Of a stretch of 64,000 bases of DNA, positions 27,637-35,439 are shown one piece after another. The stretch's first letter is position 1; each line of letters starts with the position of its first letter. Source of the stretch: Planctomycetaceae bacterium (GTDB lineage Bacteria > Planctomycetota > Planctomycetia > Pirellulales > Pirellulaceae); contig PAPJ01000024.1 in NCBI GenBank assembly GCA_002709045.1, forward strand, positions 1 to 64,000, in the 5' to 3' direction. The notes below the pieces were generated by a model. The model saw nothing but the letters and a program-made list of their open reading frames with translations. It searched no databases and was not told where the DNA came from. Position numbers and translations under genes: made by a program.

Positions 27637-28815
27637 TTAACGAGCCAGAAACGCGGCCGCCACAGGATTTGGGCAGGACACTTTTTCACCGGTTGGTTTA
27701 AGAGCGCCGGTCCTAGCATCAATTTTGAATACTACGATTGTGCTGCTGGCCTGATTCAGAGCTAACAGATAATCTCCCGTTGGCAGGATTCCGAAGCTTC
27801 GCGGTGTGCTGCCACCGGTATCCTGATTCTCGACATATGTCAGCATGCCTGTCTGTTGGTCAATTTTATAAACCACAATGGTGTTATGTCCTCGGTTTGA
27901 CCCGTAGAGGAAATTACCACTGGGATGTACATACATTTCCGCCGTCGACTGACCTTCCTGCTGCTTTTCACCCGGCGGCAATGTGGAAACTGTCTGCAAT
28001 AATTCAAGTGAACCTGTGCGCCCATCGTATCGATAAGCATTAGCCGTCATGTTCAATTCGTTAATACCAAATCCAAATTTCCCCAGTGGATGAAAACTGA
28101 AATGACGTGGCCCGGCACCGGGGGCCGTGGATACTGAAGCATGAGCGGTGAGCGTCCCTTTTCTGGAATTCATTTTGTAGACCAGCACTTTGTCGATACC
28201 AAGATCGCTGACTGCCATGTATTTGTTCGACGGATCTACATCAATGGAATGGCCGTGAGGTGCTTGCTGACGAGGATGCACGCTTTTACCTTTGTGCTGC
28301 ACAAACGTCGTGGCTGAGCTCAATTCACCATCCCTGCCAATTCTATAGGATGCAATGCTTCCGCCAGTATAGTTGGCGACACCAACCATTTTTCCCGTTT
28401 GATCGATTGTCAGGTGACAGGGATGTTCTCCATGAGTACTTTGTGAATTGATTTTTGTAAGAGCACCCGTCTGCGGAGCAATCGCGAAGGATGTAATTCC
28501 TCCGCCTTTTTCACCATTGAACTCTGCATCTTCATTAACAGCATACAGATAATTACCACTGGGATGAATCGCTACAAAAGATGGATTGGATGTTTTGGCA
28601 GGCTGATTAACTGCGGTTAACTTGCCAGATTTACGATCGATGCGAAAGGTGTAGATCCCCTGACTTTTAGGTCCGGTATAAGTACCAACATAAACCAGAA
28701 AGGAATCCGGGACGGCATGATCTTCATGTGCGGCGACCACACCAGATAAAGTTACATAGAAGAAGGCGGGGATTACAAACAAACAAATTGCGGCAATTGA
28801 GCGAGCAAACATCAA
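27637..28815 (-). CDS. Lactonase family protein (Pgl/YbhE-type seven-bladed propeller), exported
   Basis: A 392-residue protein of the 6-phosphogluconolactonase (YbhE/cycloisomerase 2) type. It has a signal peptide (residues 1-29, ending VVAAHE), so unlike the cytosolic enzyme of the pentose phosphate pathway it is exported and probably acts on a non-phosphorylated lactone. Blade repeats recur: FLVYVGTYTGPKSQGIYTF, NPSFVAIHPSGNYLYAVNE, GPRHFSFHPLGKFGFGINE, YVHPSGNFLYGSNRG and TPRSFGILPTGDYLLALNQ. The metal-site His/Arg pattern GEHPCHL is present. It sits between the AhpD-like gene (convergent) and nrdB (same strand, with a terminator in between). Confidence 0.92.
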   Translation of the reverse strand: MMFARSIAAICLFVIPAFFYVTLSGVVAAHEDHAVPDSFLVYVGTYTGPKSQGIYTFRIDRKSGKLTAVNQPAKTSNPSFVAIHPSGNYLYAVNEDAEFNGEKGGGITSFAIAPQTGALTKINSQSTHGEHPCHLTIDQTGKMVGVANYTGGSIASYRIGRDGELSSATTFVQHKGKSVHPRQQAPHGHSIDVDPSNKYMAVSDLGIDKVLVYKMNSRKGTLTAHASVSTAPGAGPRHFSFHPLGKFGFGINELNMTANAYRYDGRTGSLELLQTVSTLPPGEKQQEGQSTAEMYVHPSGNFLYGSNRGHNTIVVYKIDQQTGMLTYVENQDTGGSTPRSFGILPTGDYLLALNQASSTIVVFKIDARTGALKPTGEKVSCPNPVAAAFLAR

Positions 28816-28895
28816 ACATCTCCGGCAGGTTGATACAAAGTTATTCTCAACTGTCCCGCAGAAGTTTTAGCCGGACAGGCTGATTCATATTACCA

Positions 28896-28946
28896 CAAAA
28901 AAACCTTCGCGTAGGACAACCCGAAGGCACCATAATACGCGAAGGT
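28896..28946 (-). terminator. Terminator of the nrdA-nrdB transcript
   Basis: An 11-bp perfect inverted repeat (28903-28913 and 28936-28946) with a 22-nt loop, flanked on the left by a run of A (28897-28903) that becomes the U tail of a minus-strand transcript. It lies 29 bp past the nrdB stop codon. Confidence 0.82.
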
Positions 28947-28974
28947 CACGAAAGAGTTCTTTTAGCCGTAGAAA

Positions 28975-30030
28975 TTAATCATCCCAGGAAAGAGCGGCAC
29001 CGCTTTGATACTCGGTAACTCGAGTTTCAAAGAAGTTCTTTTCTTTCGCCAGATCCATAGTTTCGCTCATCCAGGGAAACGGATTGGAACTACCATACTG
29101 AGCTGGAAGACCGATGCGTTCGAGACGACGATCTGCGACATACTGAACGTATTCACGGAACAAATCGCCATTAAGTCCCATTACACCATTAGGCAGACAA
29201 TCCTTCGCATAGTTGATTTCCAATTCAACCGATTTACGAATACGAGCAATCATGTCCTGCTGGAACTGCTCGGTCCACAATTCAGGGTTTTCAGCCTTAA
29301 TGCCGTTGATCAGATCCAAGCCGAAATTCAGGTGAATCGTTTCATCTCGCAAAATATACTGAAACTGTTCGCCGATACCGGTCATCAGATTACGTCGGTG
29401 AAATGATAGTACCATAACAAAACCTGAGTAGAAGAAGATACCTTCCATGATCAGGTAGAAACCGATGAGGTTCTTCAAAAGAGCCTGACAACCTTCAAAA
29501 GAGTTGGTTGAAAAGTCCGGATCAAGTACTTCAGCCGTCAGTTCCATTTCAAACTCATCCTTCGCAGCGATGGATGGGATCTCACGATACATATTGAAGA
29601 CTTCACCTTCATCTAGCCCAAGACTTTCCACAACATACAGGAAAGTATGAGAGTGAATAGCTTCTTCAAATGCCTGTCGCAGCAGGTATTGACGGCATTC
29701 CGCATTGGTCACATGGCGGAAAATCGCTAACACAAGGTTATTACCTACCAGACTCTCTGCCGTTGCAAAGAAACCAAGATTTCGCATAATCACAAGACGC
29801 TCATCATTGGTCAGTTTATCTGATTTCCAGATTTCAATATCCTTGGTCATAGGAACTTCTGTAGGCATCCAGTGGTTTGCACAACCATTGTTATAGTGTT
29901 CCCATGCCCAGTGATACTTCAATGGCATCAACTGATTGACATCAACCTGATTACAGTTAATCAGTAGTTTATCCCGAGCGTCGATACGGCCGGTATTGGA
30001 TTCGAGTAATTTACTTACTGGAGATGACAT
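28975..30030 (-). CDS. nrdB: Ribonucleoside-diphosphate reductase beta subunit, subclass Ic-like
   Basis: A 351-residue R2 subunit; it stores the oxidising equivalent that starts ribonucleotide reduction in NrdA. The six metal ligands line up with E. coli R2 at a constant offset of +8 in the N-terminal half: Glu92 (Asp84 in E. coli), Glu123 and His126 (E115, H118); then Glu196, Glu230 and His233. The radical-tyrosine position (Y122 in E. coli) is Phe130 here, in [11 protein letters not shown]. Phe there together with Glu at the first ligand is the signature of subclass Ic, described from Chlamydia trachomatis, which uses a Mn(IV)/Fe(III) centre instead of a tyrosyl radical. The C-terminal Tyr of the radical-transfer path is present (TEYQ, Tyr341). 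It is 117 bp downstream of nrdA and ends at a terminator. Confidence 0.96.
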   Translation of the reverse strand: MSSPVSKLLESNTGRIDARDKLLINCNQVDVNQLMPLKYHWAWEHYNNGCANHWMPTEVPMTKDIEIWKSDKLTNDERLVIMRNLGFFATAESLVGNNLVLAIFRHVTNAECRQYLLRQAFEEAIHSHTFLYVVESLGLDEGEVFNMYREIPSIAAKDEFEMELTAEVLDPDFSTNSFEGCQALLKNLIGFYLIMEGIFFYSGFVMVLSFHRRNLMTGIGEQFQYILRDETIHLNFGLDLINGIKAENPELWTEQFQQDMIARIRKSVELEINYAKDCLPNGVMGLNGDLFREYVQYVADRRLERIGLPAQYGSSNPFPWMSETMDLAKEKNFFETRVTEYQSGAALSWDD

Positions 30031-30104
30031 TTCACGCTCCTTCTTCTATCTCTTTCGTTACTTACTAGCTATTGGATTAAATTGTTTTTGAAGTGGAAGC
30101 AGGC

Positions 30105-30125
30105 TCGGAGTAACGCACACTCCGA
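30105..30125 (-). other. Hairpin between nrdA and nrdB
   Basis: A 7-bp perfect stem (TCGGAGT at 30105-30111 with ACTCCGA at 30119-30125), extended outward by imperfect pairing of the flanking GAAGTGGAA and TTCCCACCTTC. It has no U-tail on the minus strand, so it is not a terminator. It could protect or process the mRNA between the two subunits. Confidence 0.45.
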
Positions 30126-30147
30126 TTCCCACCTTCACTGAATGTGG

Positions 30148-32988
30148 TTATTGACAGGCTTCGCAGTCATCATCCAGACTACAGGCACTGGTCACCGCCG
30201 TTGCCGGCAATTGCTGATCAGCACCTTCGCGGTTAACTTCGATGTCCGCTGATGCACTCTGACTCTTCATCCAGCGAGGCTGGACACCAAACTTGTTAAT
30301 ATCCACTGTGGATTTCTCTACCTGTGTTGCTGCAAGTGTTCGCAGGTAGTAGGTCGTTTTAAGACCTTTCTCCCAGGCTGACATATACATATTGTGCAGT
30401 TTCTTACCACTTGGCTCTGCCAGATACAGATTAAGAGACTGTCCCATGTCAATCCATTTCTGACGACGAGCAGCACACTTGATGATCCATTCCGGATCGA
30501 CTTCAAAGGCAGTGTGATAACGGGCCTTTAAGTCAACAGGGACTCGTTCGATTTCCTGAACCGAACCATCGTAGTATTTGAGAGCTTCCACCATATCACT
30601 ATCCCAGAGGCCACGACCTTTAAGCTCTTCGACCAAATCTGAAGTCACCTGAGTGAATTCTCCGGAGAGGTTGCTTTTCACATAAAGATGTTTATAGATA
30701 GGTTCAATAGACTGACAAACACCAACAATCGTGGAAATGGTTGCTGTCGGTGCTATGGCCATGACATTACTGTTACGCATTCCATTTTCAGAAAGCTTCT
30801 TACGAAGAGAATCCCAGTCGAGCGTAACACTGCGATCAACATTGATATGAATACCACGTTGTTCTTCCAATAACTCCAAAGAGTCAATCGGCAGCATTCC
30901 ACGATCCCATTTAGAACCAACATAACTGGAATAGGTGCCGCGTTCACCGGCAAGATCTGAGGAAGCCTGGATGGCATAGTAAGAAATTGCTTCCATGCTA
31001 CGATCTGCAAATTCAACGGCAGCATCACTGGAATAACCAATCCCCAGTTTAAATAAAGCATCCTGAAATCCCATCACCCCAAGGCCAACAGGGCGGTGAC
31101 GACGGTTTGAGTTTTCTGCTTCTGCTGTTGGGTAGTAATTGATATCTATGACGTTATCGAGCATTCGCATCGCCACTGTCACTGTCTCACCCAGCTTCTC
31201 AACATCCAACTTTCCATCTTTAACATGGTCTGCCAGATTGACGCTTCCGAGGTTACAGACGGCTGTTTCTTCAGGGGAGGTGTTCAGCAGAATCTCTGTA
31301 CAGAGGTTACTACTATGAACAACACCTGAGTGATCCTGAGGTGAACGTATATTAGAAGGATCTTTCCAGGTAATCCACGGGTGACCGGTTTCGAAAAGAC
31401 GCGTCAGCATTTTTCGCCATAGTTCCACTGAATCAACCTTACGACTCATTCGCATTTCACCGGCTTCTGCCTTACGTTCATATTCTTCATACCGTTCTTC
31501 AAAATCTTTTCCGTACAAATCATGCAGATCCGGTACTTCATCAGGACTAAACAGTGTCCATTCGGCTTTATCCCGAACACGTTTCATAAACAGGTCCGGA
31601 ATCCAGTTCGCCGTATGCATATCATGCGTTCGTCGACGTTCGTCACCGGTGTTTCGACGCAAATCGAGAAACTCTTCCACGTCCATATGCCATGTTTCCA
31701 AGTACGAACAAACAGCCCCCTTGCGTTTACCACCCTGATTCACAGCCACAGCGGTGTCGTTAACAACTTTCAAAAACGGAATCACTCCCTGGCTTTGGCC
31801 GTTTGTTCCCTGAATATAAGAATTCGTAGCACGAACATTTGTCCAGTCGTTTCCAAGTCCACCAGCCCATTTCGAGAGCATCGCGTTGTCGGACACACAT
31901 TTGAAAATATTACTCAAATCATCACTTACGGTAGACAGGTAACAGCTACTCAACTGAGGATGATTGGTGGCAGAATTGAACAGAGTAGGAGTTGCCGAAG
32001 TAAAACGGAACTGAGAAAGAACATTATAAAACTGGATTGCTCGTTCTTCTTTTTGCTCACCTTCACGAATAGCCAATCCCATAGCGACCCGCATCCAGAA
32101 ATACTGAGGGGTCTCAATCCTACGCCCCTCGATATGTAATAGGTAACGATCAAAGATCGCCTGCAAACCAAGATATTTGAATTTATGATCACGCTCAGGT
32201 TTCAAAGCAGCGGATATCGCCGTCAGGTCATATTCACGAAGTTCCGGGTCTAATCGACTGGCGTTAATACCATCGATAATGTAATGCTCAAACTGATCCC
32301 GATGCATATCGGCAACTTTATCAAATTCAGGAGCATTACCCAAAGCGTCGTTGTAAATAACCATCAACATCAGGCGGGATGAAACCGTATCATAGGCCGG
32401 GTCACGTTCGATACGTGAACGAGACGCCAGAATCATAGAACGGTAGATTTCTGTCGAGGAAATACCATCGAAAACCTGACGCATCACTTCTTCTAAAAGG
32501 TCATCCGCATTACAGATTTCCTCGAGTCCCTGACAGGCCATAATTAAGCGGCGACGAACACGGTTTTCATCGAAAGCGACCCGTGAACCATCTTCTAGAG
32601 TAACATGTATCCGTACCGAATCTTCTGTTTCAATTTCGCTTTCCGGAGCACGCAATGCTCGAACTTTAGCATGCTCGCTGCGGTACACGATATAACGACG
32701 AGCAATACGGTAATGCCCGCGTCGCATCAACTCCATCTCAACAAGGTCCTGAACCTTCTCAACTTCAATTCCGTTACCCGTTGTCGCCAAAGGCGCCATT
32801 TCCGAAATAATACTTTCGGTCATGCGAGCGATTTCTTCTAATGTCACCTCTTCCAATGGCTGTGTTTCAGCCAGATTAAGCTCGGCACGAAATGCATTAC
32901 TAATCGCGCGGGAAATTAGCGAGCCTTCAAAAGCCACAAACCGTCCGTCTCTTTTGCGGACATTCCATTCAGCCTGTGTACCTACCAT
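30148..32988 (-). CDS. nrdA: Ribonucleoside-diphosphate reductase alpha subunit with two ATP-cones
   Basis: A 946-residue class I R1 subunit. It has two N-terminal ATP-cone domains (about residues 7-105 and 125-215), which bind ATP/dATP and control overall activity; many enzymes have one or none. The catalytic barrel carries C349 and C578 (the redox pair), N561, the thiyl-radical C563 and E565 (NLCTEI). The C-terminal tail ends C936-x5-C942-x2-C945, the thiols that pass electrons from thioredoxin or glutaredoxin. It starts with ATG at 32988 after a strong Shine-Dalgarno (GGAG). It is co-transcribed with nrdB. NrdR-box-like sites and a promoter lie about 740 bp upstream. Multiple ATP-cones and an Ic-type partner resemble the chlamydial enzyme. 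Confidence 0.96.
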   Translation of the reverse strand: MVGTQAEWNVRKRDGRFVAFEGSLISRAISNAFRAELNLAETQPLEEVTLEEIARMTESIISEMAPLATTGNGIEVEKVQDLVEMELMRRGHYRIARRYIVYRSEHAKVRALRAPESEIETEDSVRIHVTLEDGSRVAFDENRVRRRLIMACQGLEEICNADDLLEEVMRQVFDGISSTEIYRSMILASRSRIERDPAYDTVSSRLMLMVIYNDALGNAPEFDKVADMHRDQFEHYIIDGINASRLDPELREYDLTAISAALKPERDHKFKYLGLQAIFDRYLLHIEGRRIETPQYFWMRVAMGLAIREGEQKEERAIQFYNVLSQFRFTSATPTLFNSATNHPQLSSCYLSTVSDDLSNIFKCVSDNAMLSKWAGGLGNDWTNVRATNSYIQGTNGQSQGVIPFLKVVNDTAVAVNQGGKRKGAVCSYLETWHMDVEEFLDLRRNTGDERRRTHDMHTANWIPDLFMKRVRDKAEWTLFSPDEVPDLHDLYGKDFEERYEEYERKAEAGEMRMSRKVDSVELWRKMLTRLFETGHPWITWKDPSNIRSPQDHSGVVHSSNLCTEILLNTSPEETAVCNLGSVNLADHVKDGKLDVEKLGETVTVAMRMLDNVIDINYYPTAEAENSNRRHRPVGLGVMGFQDALFKLGIGYSSDAAVEFADRSMEAISYYAIQASSDLAGERGTYSSYVGSKWDRGMLPIDSLELLEEQRGIHINVDRSVTLDWDSLRKKLSENGMRNSNVMAIAPTATISTIVGVCQSIEPIYKHLYVKSNLSGEFTQVTSDLVEELKGRGLWDSDMVEALKYYDGSVQEIERVPVDLKARYHTAFEVDPEWIIKCAARRQKWIDMGQSLNLYLAEPSGKKLHNMYMSAWEKGLKTTYYLRTLAATQVEKSTVDINKFGVQPRWMKSQSASADIEVNREGADQQLPATAVTSACSLDDDCEACQ

Positions 32989-33729
32989 ACTGTCACTCCT
33001 TCGTAGCGTTGATTTCCTATCCTTGTCATTACCTGACCGGGCAACCTGCCTCAGTTAAACCCAAACCGGTAAAGGGAAGGGGATACCTTCCGATTTTCTC
33101 GAATCAATCTTCTTCATTAATCCGACCTCCACTGCGCCGTACGTCCACGTGCGTAGTCGCTACAGTCAAACCAGACTGTGCTGGGCTGACTATCACAACT
33201 GACCAACGCGGGACCTGAAAAATCTTTTCCGCTTCCAAGTTTAACTCGGAGCCAATCGTTCTCATGCCTTGCGGGCAGTTCCCCTTTTCCTGTCACAGAG
33301 TGCTTATAAGCAAAAAGCGCGTCGCTATGATTTTTTTACGACAGCAATAAGATGACGAGATTCGTTTACTTACGAGTCGGGTACATCCATTCACCAATTG
33401 CTCGAAAAACTCCAAATTTAGAAAAGCGGGTAGGGTTGCAACTTACTTGTATTCACCCAACATTTGTCACACTGATAAGCTCAGAATTAGAATCTCCCGC
33501 TAAAAGCGGGGCGACACAAAGAAACGACCTTATTCAATCCCTGGTCTCGAGCAATCCTTTGCGACCGCCTCATATCCCTGAGTGCGATCCCTATTGTTCG
33601 ATCAATCCATGACTGAAAGCTCTTTCCCTGAAGCTTTCCAATCCTTCACAACTGGTTTGCCCGACTAGCTTCCTTCACCAACCTGACATATCCTCGCTAC
33701 TCAAATCTGAGCCAACGACCAGTGTGTCG
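32989..33729 (-). other. Long putative 5' leader of nrdA
   Basis: About 740 bp lie between the predicted promoter and the nrdA start. I recognised no known riboswitch or RNA family. A 6-bp hairpin (ACAGTC/GACTGT, 33162-33179) and the inverted repeat around 33495-33511 (CCCGC/GCGGG) have no U-tails. Tiny minus-strand ORFs of 6 to 28 codons occur, with no convincing ribosome-binding site. The one notable element is the open frame at 33117-33296. The plus-strand frames here look like shadows. Confidence 0.5.
33117..33296 (-). CDS. Possible small ORF (up to 59 aa from GTG) in the nrdA leader
   Basis: A minus-strand frame ending with TAA at 33119-33117. It contains no ATG; the first plausible start is GTG at 33296, giving 59 residues, and the frame is open back to a TAA about 15 codons further upstream. 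The predicted peptide looks protein-like: 3 Trp, 2 Cys, balanced charge, segments such as ENDWLRVKLGSGKDF and PSTVWFDCSDYARGRTAQW. A second minus-strand frame overlapping it (about 53 codons from an ATG) is also open. Openness in several frames could also mean a conserved structured RNA. No clear Shine-Dalgarno, no family recognised. It lies 128 bp upstream of nrdA and downstream of the NrdR boxes. Confidence 0.35.
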   Translation of the reverse strand: MTGKGELPARHENDWLRVKLGSGKDFSGPALVSCDSQPSTVWFDCSDYARGRTAQWRSD

Positions 33730-33745
33730 AAACAATATATCGTAG
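33730..33745 (-). promoter_or_regulatory. NrdR-box-like palindrome, proximal (overlaps -10)
   Basis: The 16-mer AAACAATATATCGTAG on the plus strand resembles the NrdR box consensus (ACACWATATATWGTGT). It overlaps the predicted -10 element of the nrdA promoter. Its centre is 31 bp from the centre of the second box, the three-helical-turn spacing expected for paired NrdR boxes. Confidence 0.75.
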
Positions 33746-33761
33746 GTAACAACAATGTCAA
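33734..33761 (-). promoter_or_regulatory. Predicted sigma70-type promoter for nrdAB
   Basis: On the minus strand, TTGACA (33761-33756), 16 bp, then TATATT (33739-33734). Transcription would start near 33725, about 735 nt ahead of the nrdA start codon. The two NrdR-box-like sites straddle it, one covering the -10 and one abutting the -35, as expected for repression. Confidence 0.65.
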
Positions 33762-33776
33762 CACAATATATTGTAG
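33761..33776 (-). promoter_or_regulatory. NrdR-box-like palindrome, distal (abuts -35)
   Basis: The 16-mer ACACAATATATTGTAG is a close match to the NrdR box (ACACWATATATWGTGT), differing only in the last two positions that break the palindrome. NrdR is the Zn/ATP-cone repressor of ribonucleotide reductase genes; nrdR itself is not in the window. Confidence 0.8.
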
Positions 33777-33853
33777 TTTCACCGATACTTCGCTTCATTT
33801 TTCTGAACACCAAAAAACAGACGCTCAAACAGAACGAAACTACCAGCCTAACC

Positions 33854-33890
33854 TGCTAGCAATATCCCACTACCGGTGGGTATGCTAGCA
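33854..33890. repeat. Inverted repeat (13-bp arms, 5-nt loop)
   Basis: Left arm TGCTAGCA + AT + CCCAC-type, right arm GTGGG + TA + TGCTAGCA: 8 + 5 bp of pairing with a small internal bulge around the loop TACCG. Each arm also contains the palindrome GCTAGC. No U-tail on either strand, so an operator or RNA structure is more likely than a terminator. Confidence 0.7.
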
Positions 33891-34024
33891 CTTTAGGTCA
33901 TTATGAATTACAAAATCATCCTCGACCTGTTGTGATTATCGTCTCGCTAAACCACAAGATGTAGTATTTGGCGCAATTTGCCGAAAAAACACAATAGCAA
34001 TTAGCAGAAAACTGGTAAGTCGCT

Positions 34025-34054
34025 AGCAGGTAACCATATTGAGTGTTACTTGCT
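34025..34054. repeat. Inverted repeat (10-bp arms, one mismatch)
   Basis: AGCAGGTAAC at 34025-34034 pairs with GTTACTTGCT at 34045-34054 with one mismatch. It lies about 180 bp upstream of the desaturase start and shares its outer word (CTAGCAGG) with the inverted repeat at 33854. Confidence 0.6.
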
Positions 34055-34164
34055 GGGGCCAAGATTGGCGATCGTCTGAGTGATTGGTGATATGAGAAAG
34101 CACAAACAAGATGAACAAATTCACCACAAAACGCCGAATCTATATATAAAGGTTATAAACCATT

Positions 34165-34254
34165 ATGGAGAACGTATGCGCAGTGAGAATTTGCGGAGTC
34201 TCTTTTCAACAGAACCTTAATTTCCTTAACGTAGCATGGCATCAGTTGACCTAA
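34165..34254 (+). CDS. Possible 29-aa upstream ORF overlapping the desaturase start
   Basis: ATG at 34165, TAA at 34252-34254; it overlaps the first 19 bp of the desaturase gene in another frame. AAGG lies 12 nt upstream of its ATG. The desaturase ATG has no Shine-Dalgarno, so terminating ribosomes could restart there. The peptide has no recognisable feature; chance is possible. Confidence 0.25.
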   Translation: MENVCAVRICGVSFQQNLNFLNVAWHQLT

Positions 34255-35387
34255 ATCAGGAGCCGCCACCATTTTCGATCGGTGAAGCCCGAAAGATTGT
34301 CGGAGGCGAACTTTTTAAGTACAACGCTTTAATCTATTGGACGGATTTTCTACTTTGCTGGTTCGTCGGATTCTGCTCGTATGCGCATGCAAGAACTTAC
34401 GCCGCAAAAATCTACTTGGCTGATTTTGAACAAAACTGGCAAATGCAGGGGATTATCATTCCCGAATCTTCATCCACCCTCTGGCTGTGCTATCTTGGCA
34501 CGACCTTACTGGCATGTGTACTTTACTATCGTATCGCGATGTTTATCCATGAAATCGTCCATATGCGAGGCCATAATTTGATCGCATTTCGATTCATTTG
34601 GCACGTTCTTTGTGGTATCCCGTTTTTGATCCCCTCGTTTATATACCACACGCACCTGGATCATCACCGCAGTAAACACTATGGCACCGAACGTGACGGC
34701 GAATATCTGCCGTTAGGACAACGCCCGCCTTGGCAAATCGTGGCTTTTATGTTGCATCCTTTTATCGTTCCGCCACTTGTTTTTATTCGCTTCCTGTTTT
34801 TGACACCGATTGCCTGGAGCATTCCAAACTTCCGACTATTCGTCCACCAAAGATGTTCATCGATGATCATCGACCCGTTTTACATCAGGCCAACCGAACC
34901 TGACGCCGCCCGACGACGGATGTACATTCAGGAATTCTTTTGTTTCTTATGGTTACTGACACTCGTGAGTGTCGTGTTTTTCACTCGTAATACATTACCT
35001 TGGCCATTCTTAATACAGTCTTATACGACCGCCGTGATTCTGCTCACCCTCAATGCACTTCGGACACTGGGTGCTCATCGCTGGAGCAACGATGAGGGGC
35101 AAATGTCCTTTGAACAACAACTACTCGATTCGGTAAACTATCCGGATAGTCCAATCATCGGAGAACTATGGGCACCAGTTGGACTTCGATACCATGCCTT
35201 ACACCACCTCTTTCCGGCGATCCCTTACCACAATCTGGGGGCCGCCCATCGAAAGCTGGCTGCCAACCTGCCTGAAGACAATATTTACAATCAAACCGAC
35301 GCGAAAACGCTAACTGAGGTACTGCATGATCTTTGGCAACGTGCCAAAGCCTCAACCACGGCGACAAGCGACGGAGACATATCCTAA
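34236..35387 (+). CDS. Membrane fatty acid desaturase family protein
   Basis: A 383-residue di-iron membrane desaturase/hydroxylase. The three histidine clusters are present: HEIVHMRGH, HTHLDHHRSKH and, near the C-terminus, HALHHLFPAIPYHNL. Hydrophobic pairs at about residues 35-55, 85-105, 125-140, 165-190, and 230-265 give the usual four to six membrane helices. It would introduce a double bond or hydroxyl into an acyl chain with O2 and reduced ferredoxin or cytochrome. It is read away from nrdA across the 1.2-kb gap, and the FGE-like gene follows 52 bp later. Confidence 0.93.
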   Translation: MASVDLNQEPPPFSIGEARKIVGGELFKYNALIYWTDFLLCWFVGFCSYAHARTYAAKIYLADFEQNWQMQGIIIPESSSTLWLCYLGTTLLACVLYYRIAMFIHEIVHMRGHNLIAFRFIWHVLCGIPFLIPSFIYHTHLDHHRSKHYGTERDGEYLPLGQRPPWQIVAFMLHPFIVPPLVFIRFLFLTPIAWSIPNFRLFVHQRCSSMIIDPFYIRPTEPDAARRRMYIQEFFCFLWLLTLVSVVFFTRNTLPWPFLIQSYTTAVILLTLNALRTLGAHRWSNDEGQMSFEQQLLDSVNYPDSPIIGELWAPVGLRYHALHHLFPAIPYHNLGAAHRKLAANLPEDNIYNQTDAKTLTEVLHDLWQRAKASTTATSDGDIS

Positions 35388-35439
35388 CCGCCCCCCGGGG
35401 CCAGCAAATACGAGTAACGCTCGTTGACGGAGAACAAAG

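Larger units (their letters stand above)
33777..34235. other. 459-bp upstream region between the nrd promoter and the desaturase gene
   Basis: Non-coding region between divergent genes. It contains two inverted repeats (33854-33890 and 34025-34054, listed separately) that share the word GCTAGCA/CTAGCAGG. A T/A-rich segment at about 34138-34160 (TATATATAAAGG) could include the desaturase promoter's -10. A 29-codon ORF (34165-34254) overlaps the desaturase start codon. I see no other gene. Confidence 0.5.

Noticed and set aside
31522..32139. 205-codon plus-strand frame inside nrdA
   Set aside because: Antisense shadow of a highly conserved gene; the sense strand encodes continuous R1 catalytic sequence including the Cys349 region.
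32976..33218. 80-codon plus-strand frame overlapping the nrdA start
   Set aside because: Covers the nrdA ribosome-binding site and start codon on the other strand and lies antisense to the more protein-like minus-strand frame.
33495..33511. CCCGC/GCGGG hairpin as a terminator within the leader
   Set aside because: Neither strand has a U-tail after the stem.
33352..33612. 86-codon plus-strand frame in the nrdA upstream region
   Set aside because: No Shine-Dalgarno, no recognisable motif, antisense to the predicted nrd leader; nothing supports coding.
33241..33729. Known riboswitch (for example cobalamin) in the nrdA leader
   Set aside because: I looked for the B12-box, TPP, SAM and cyclic-di-GMP core words on the minus strand and found none.
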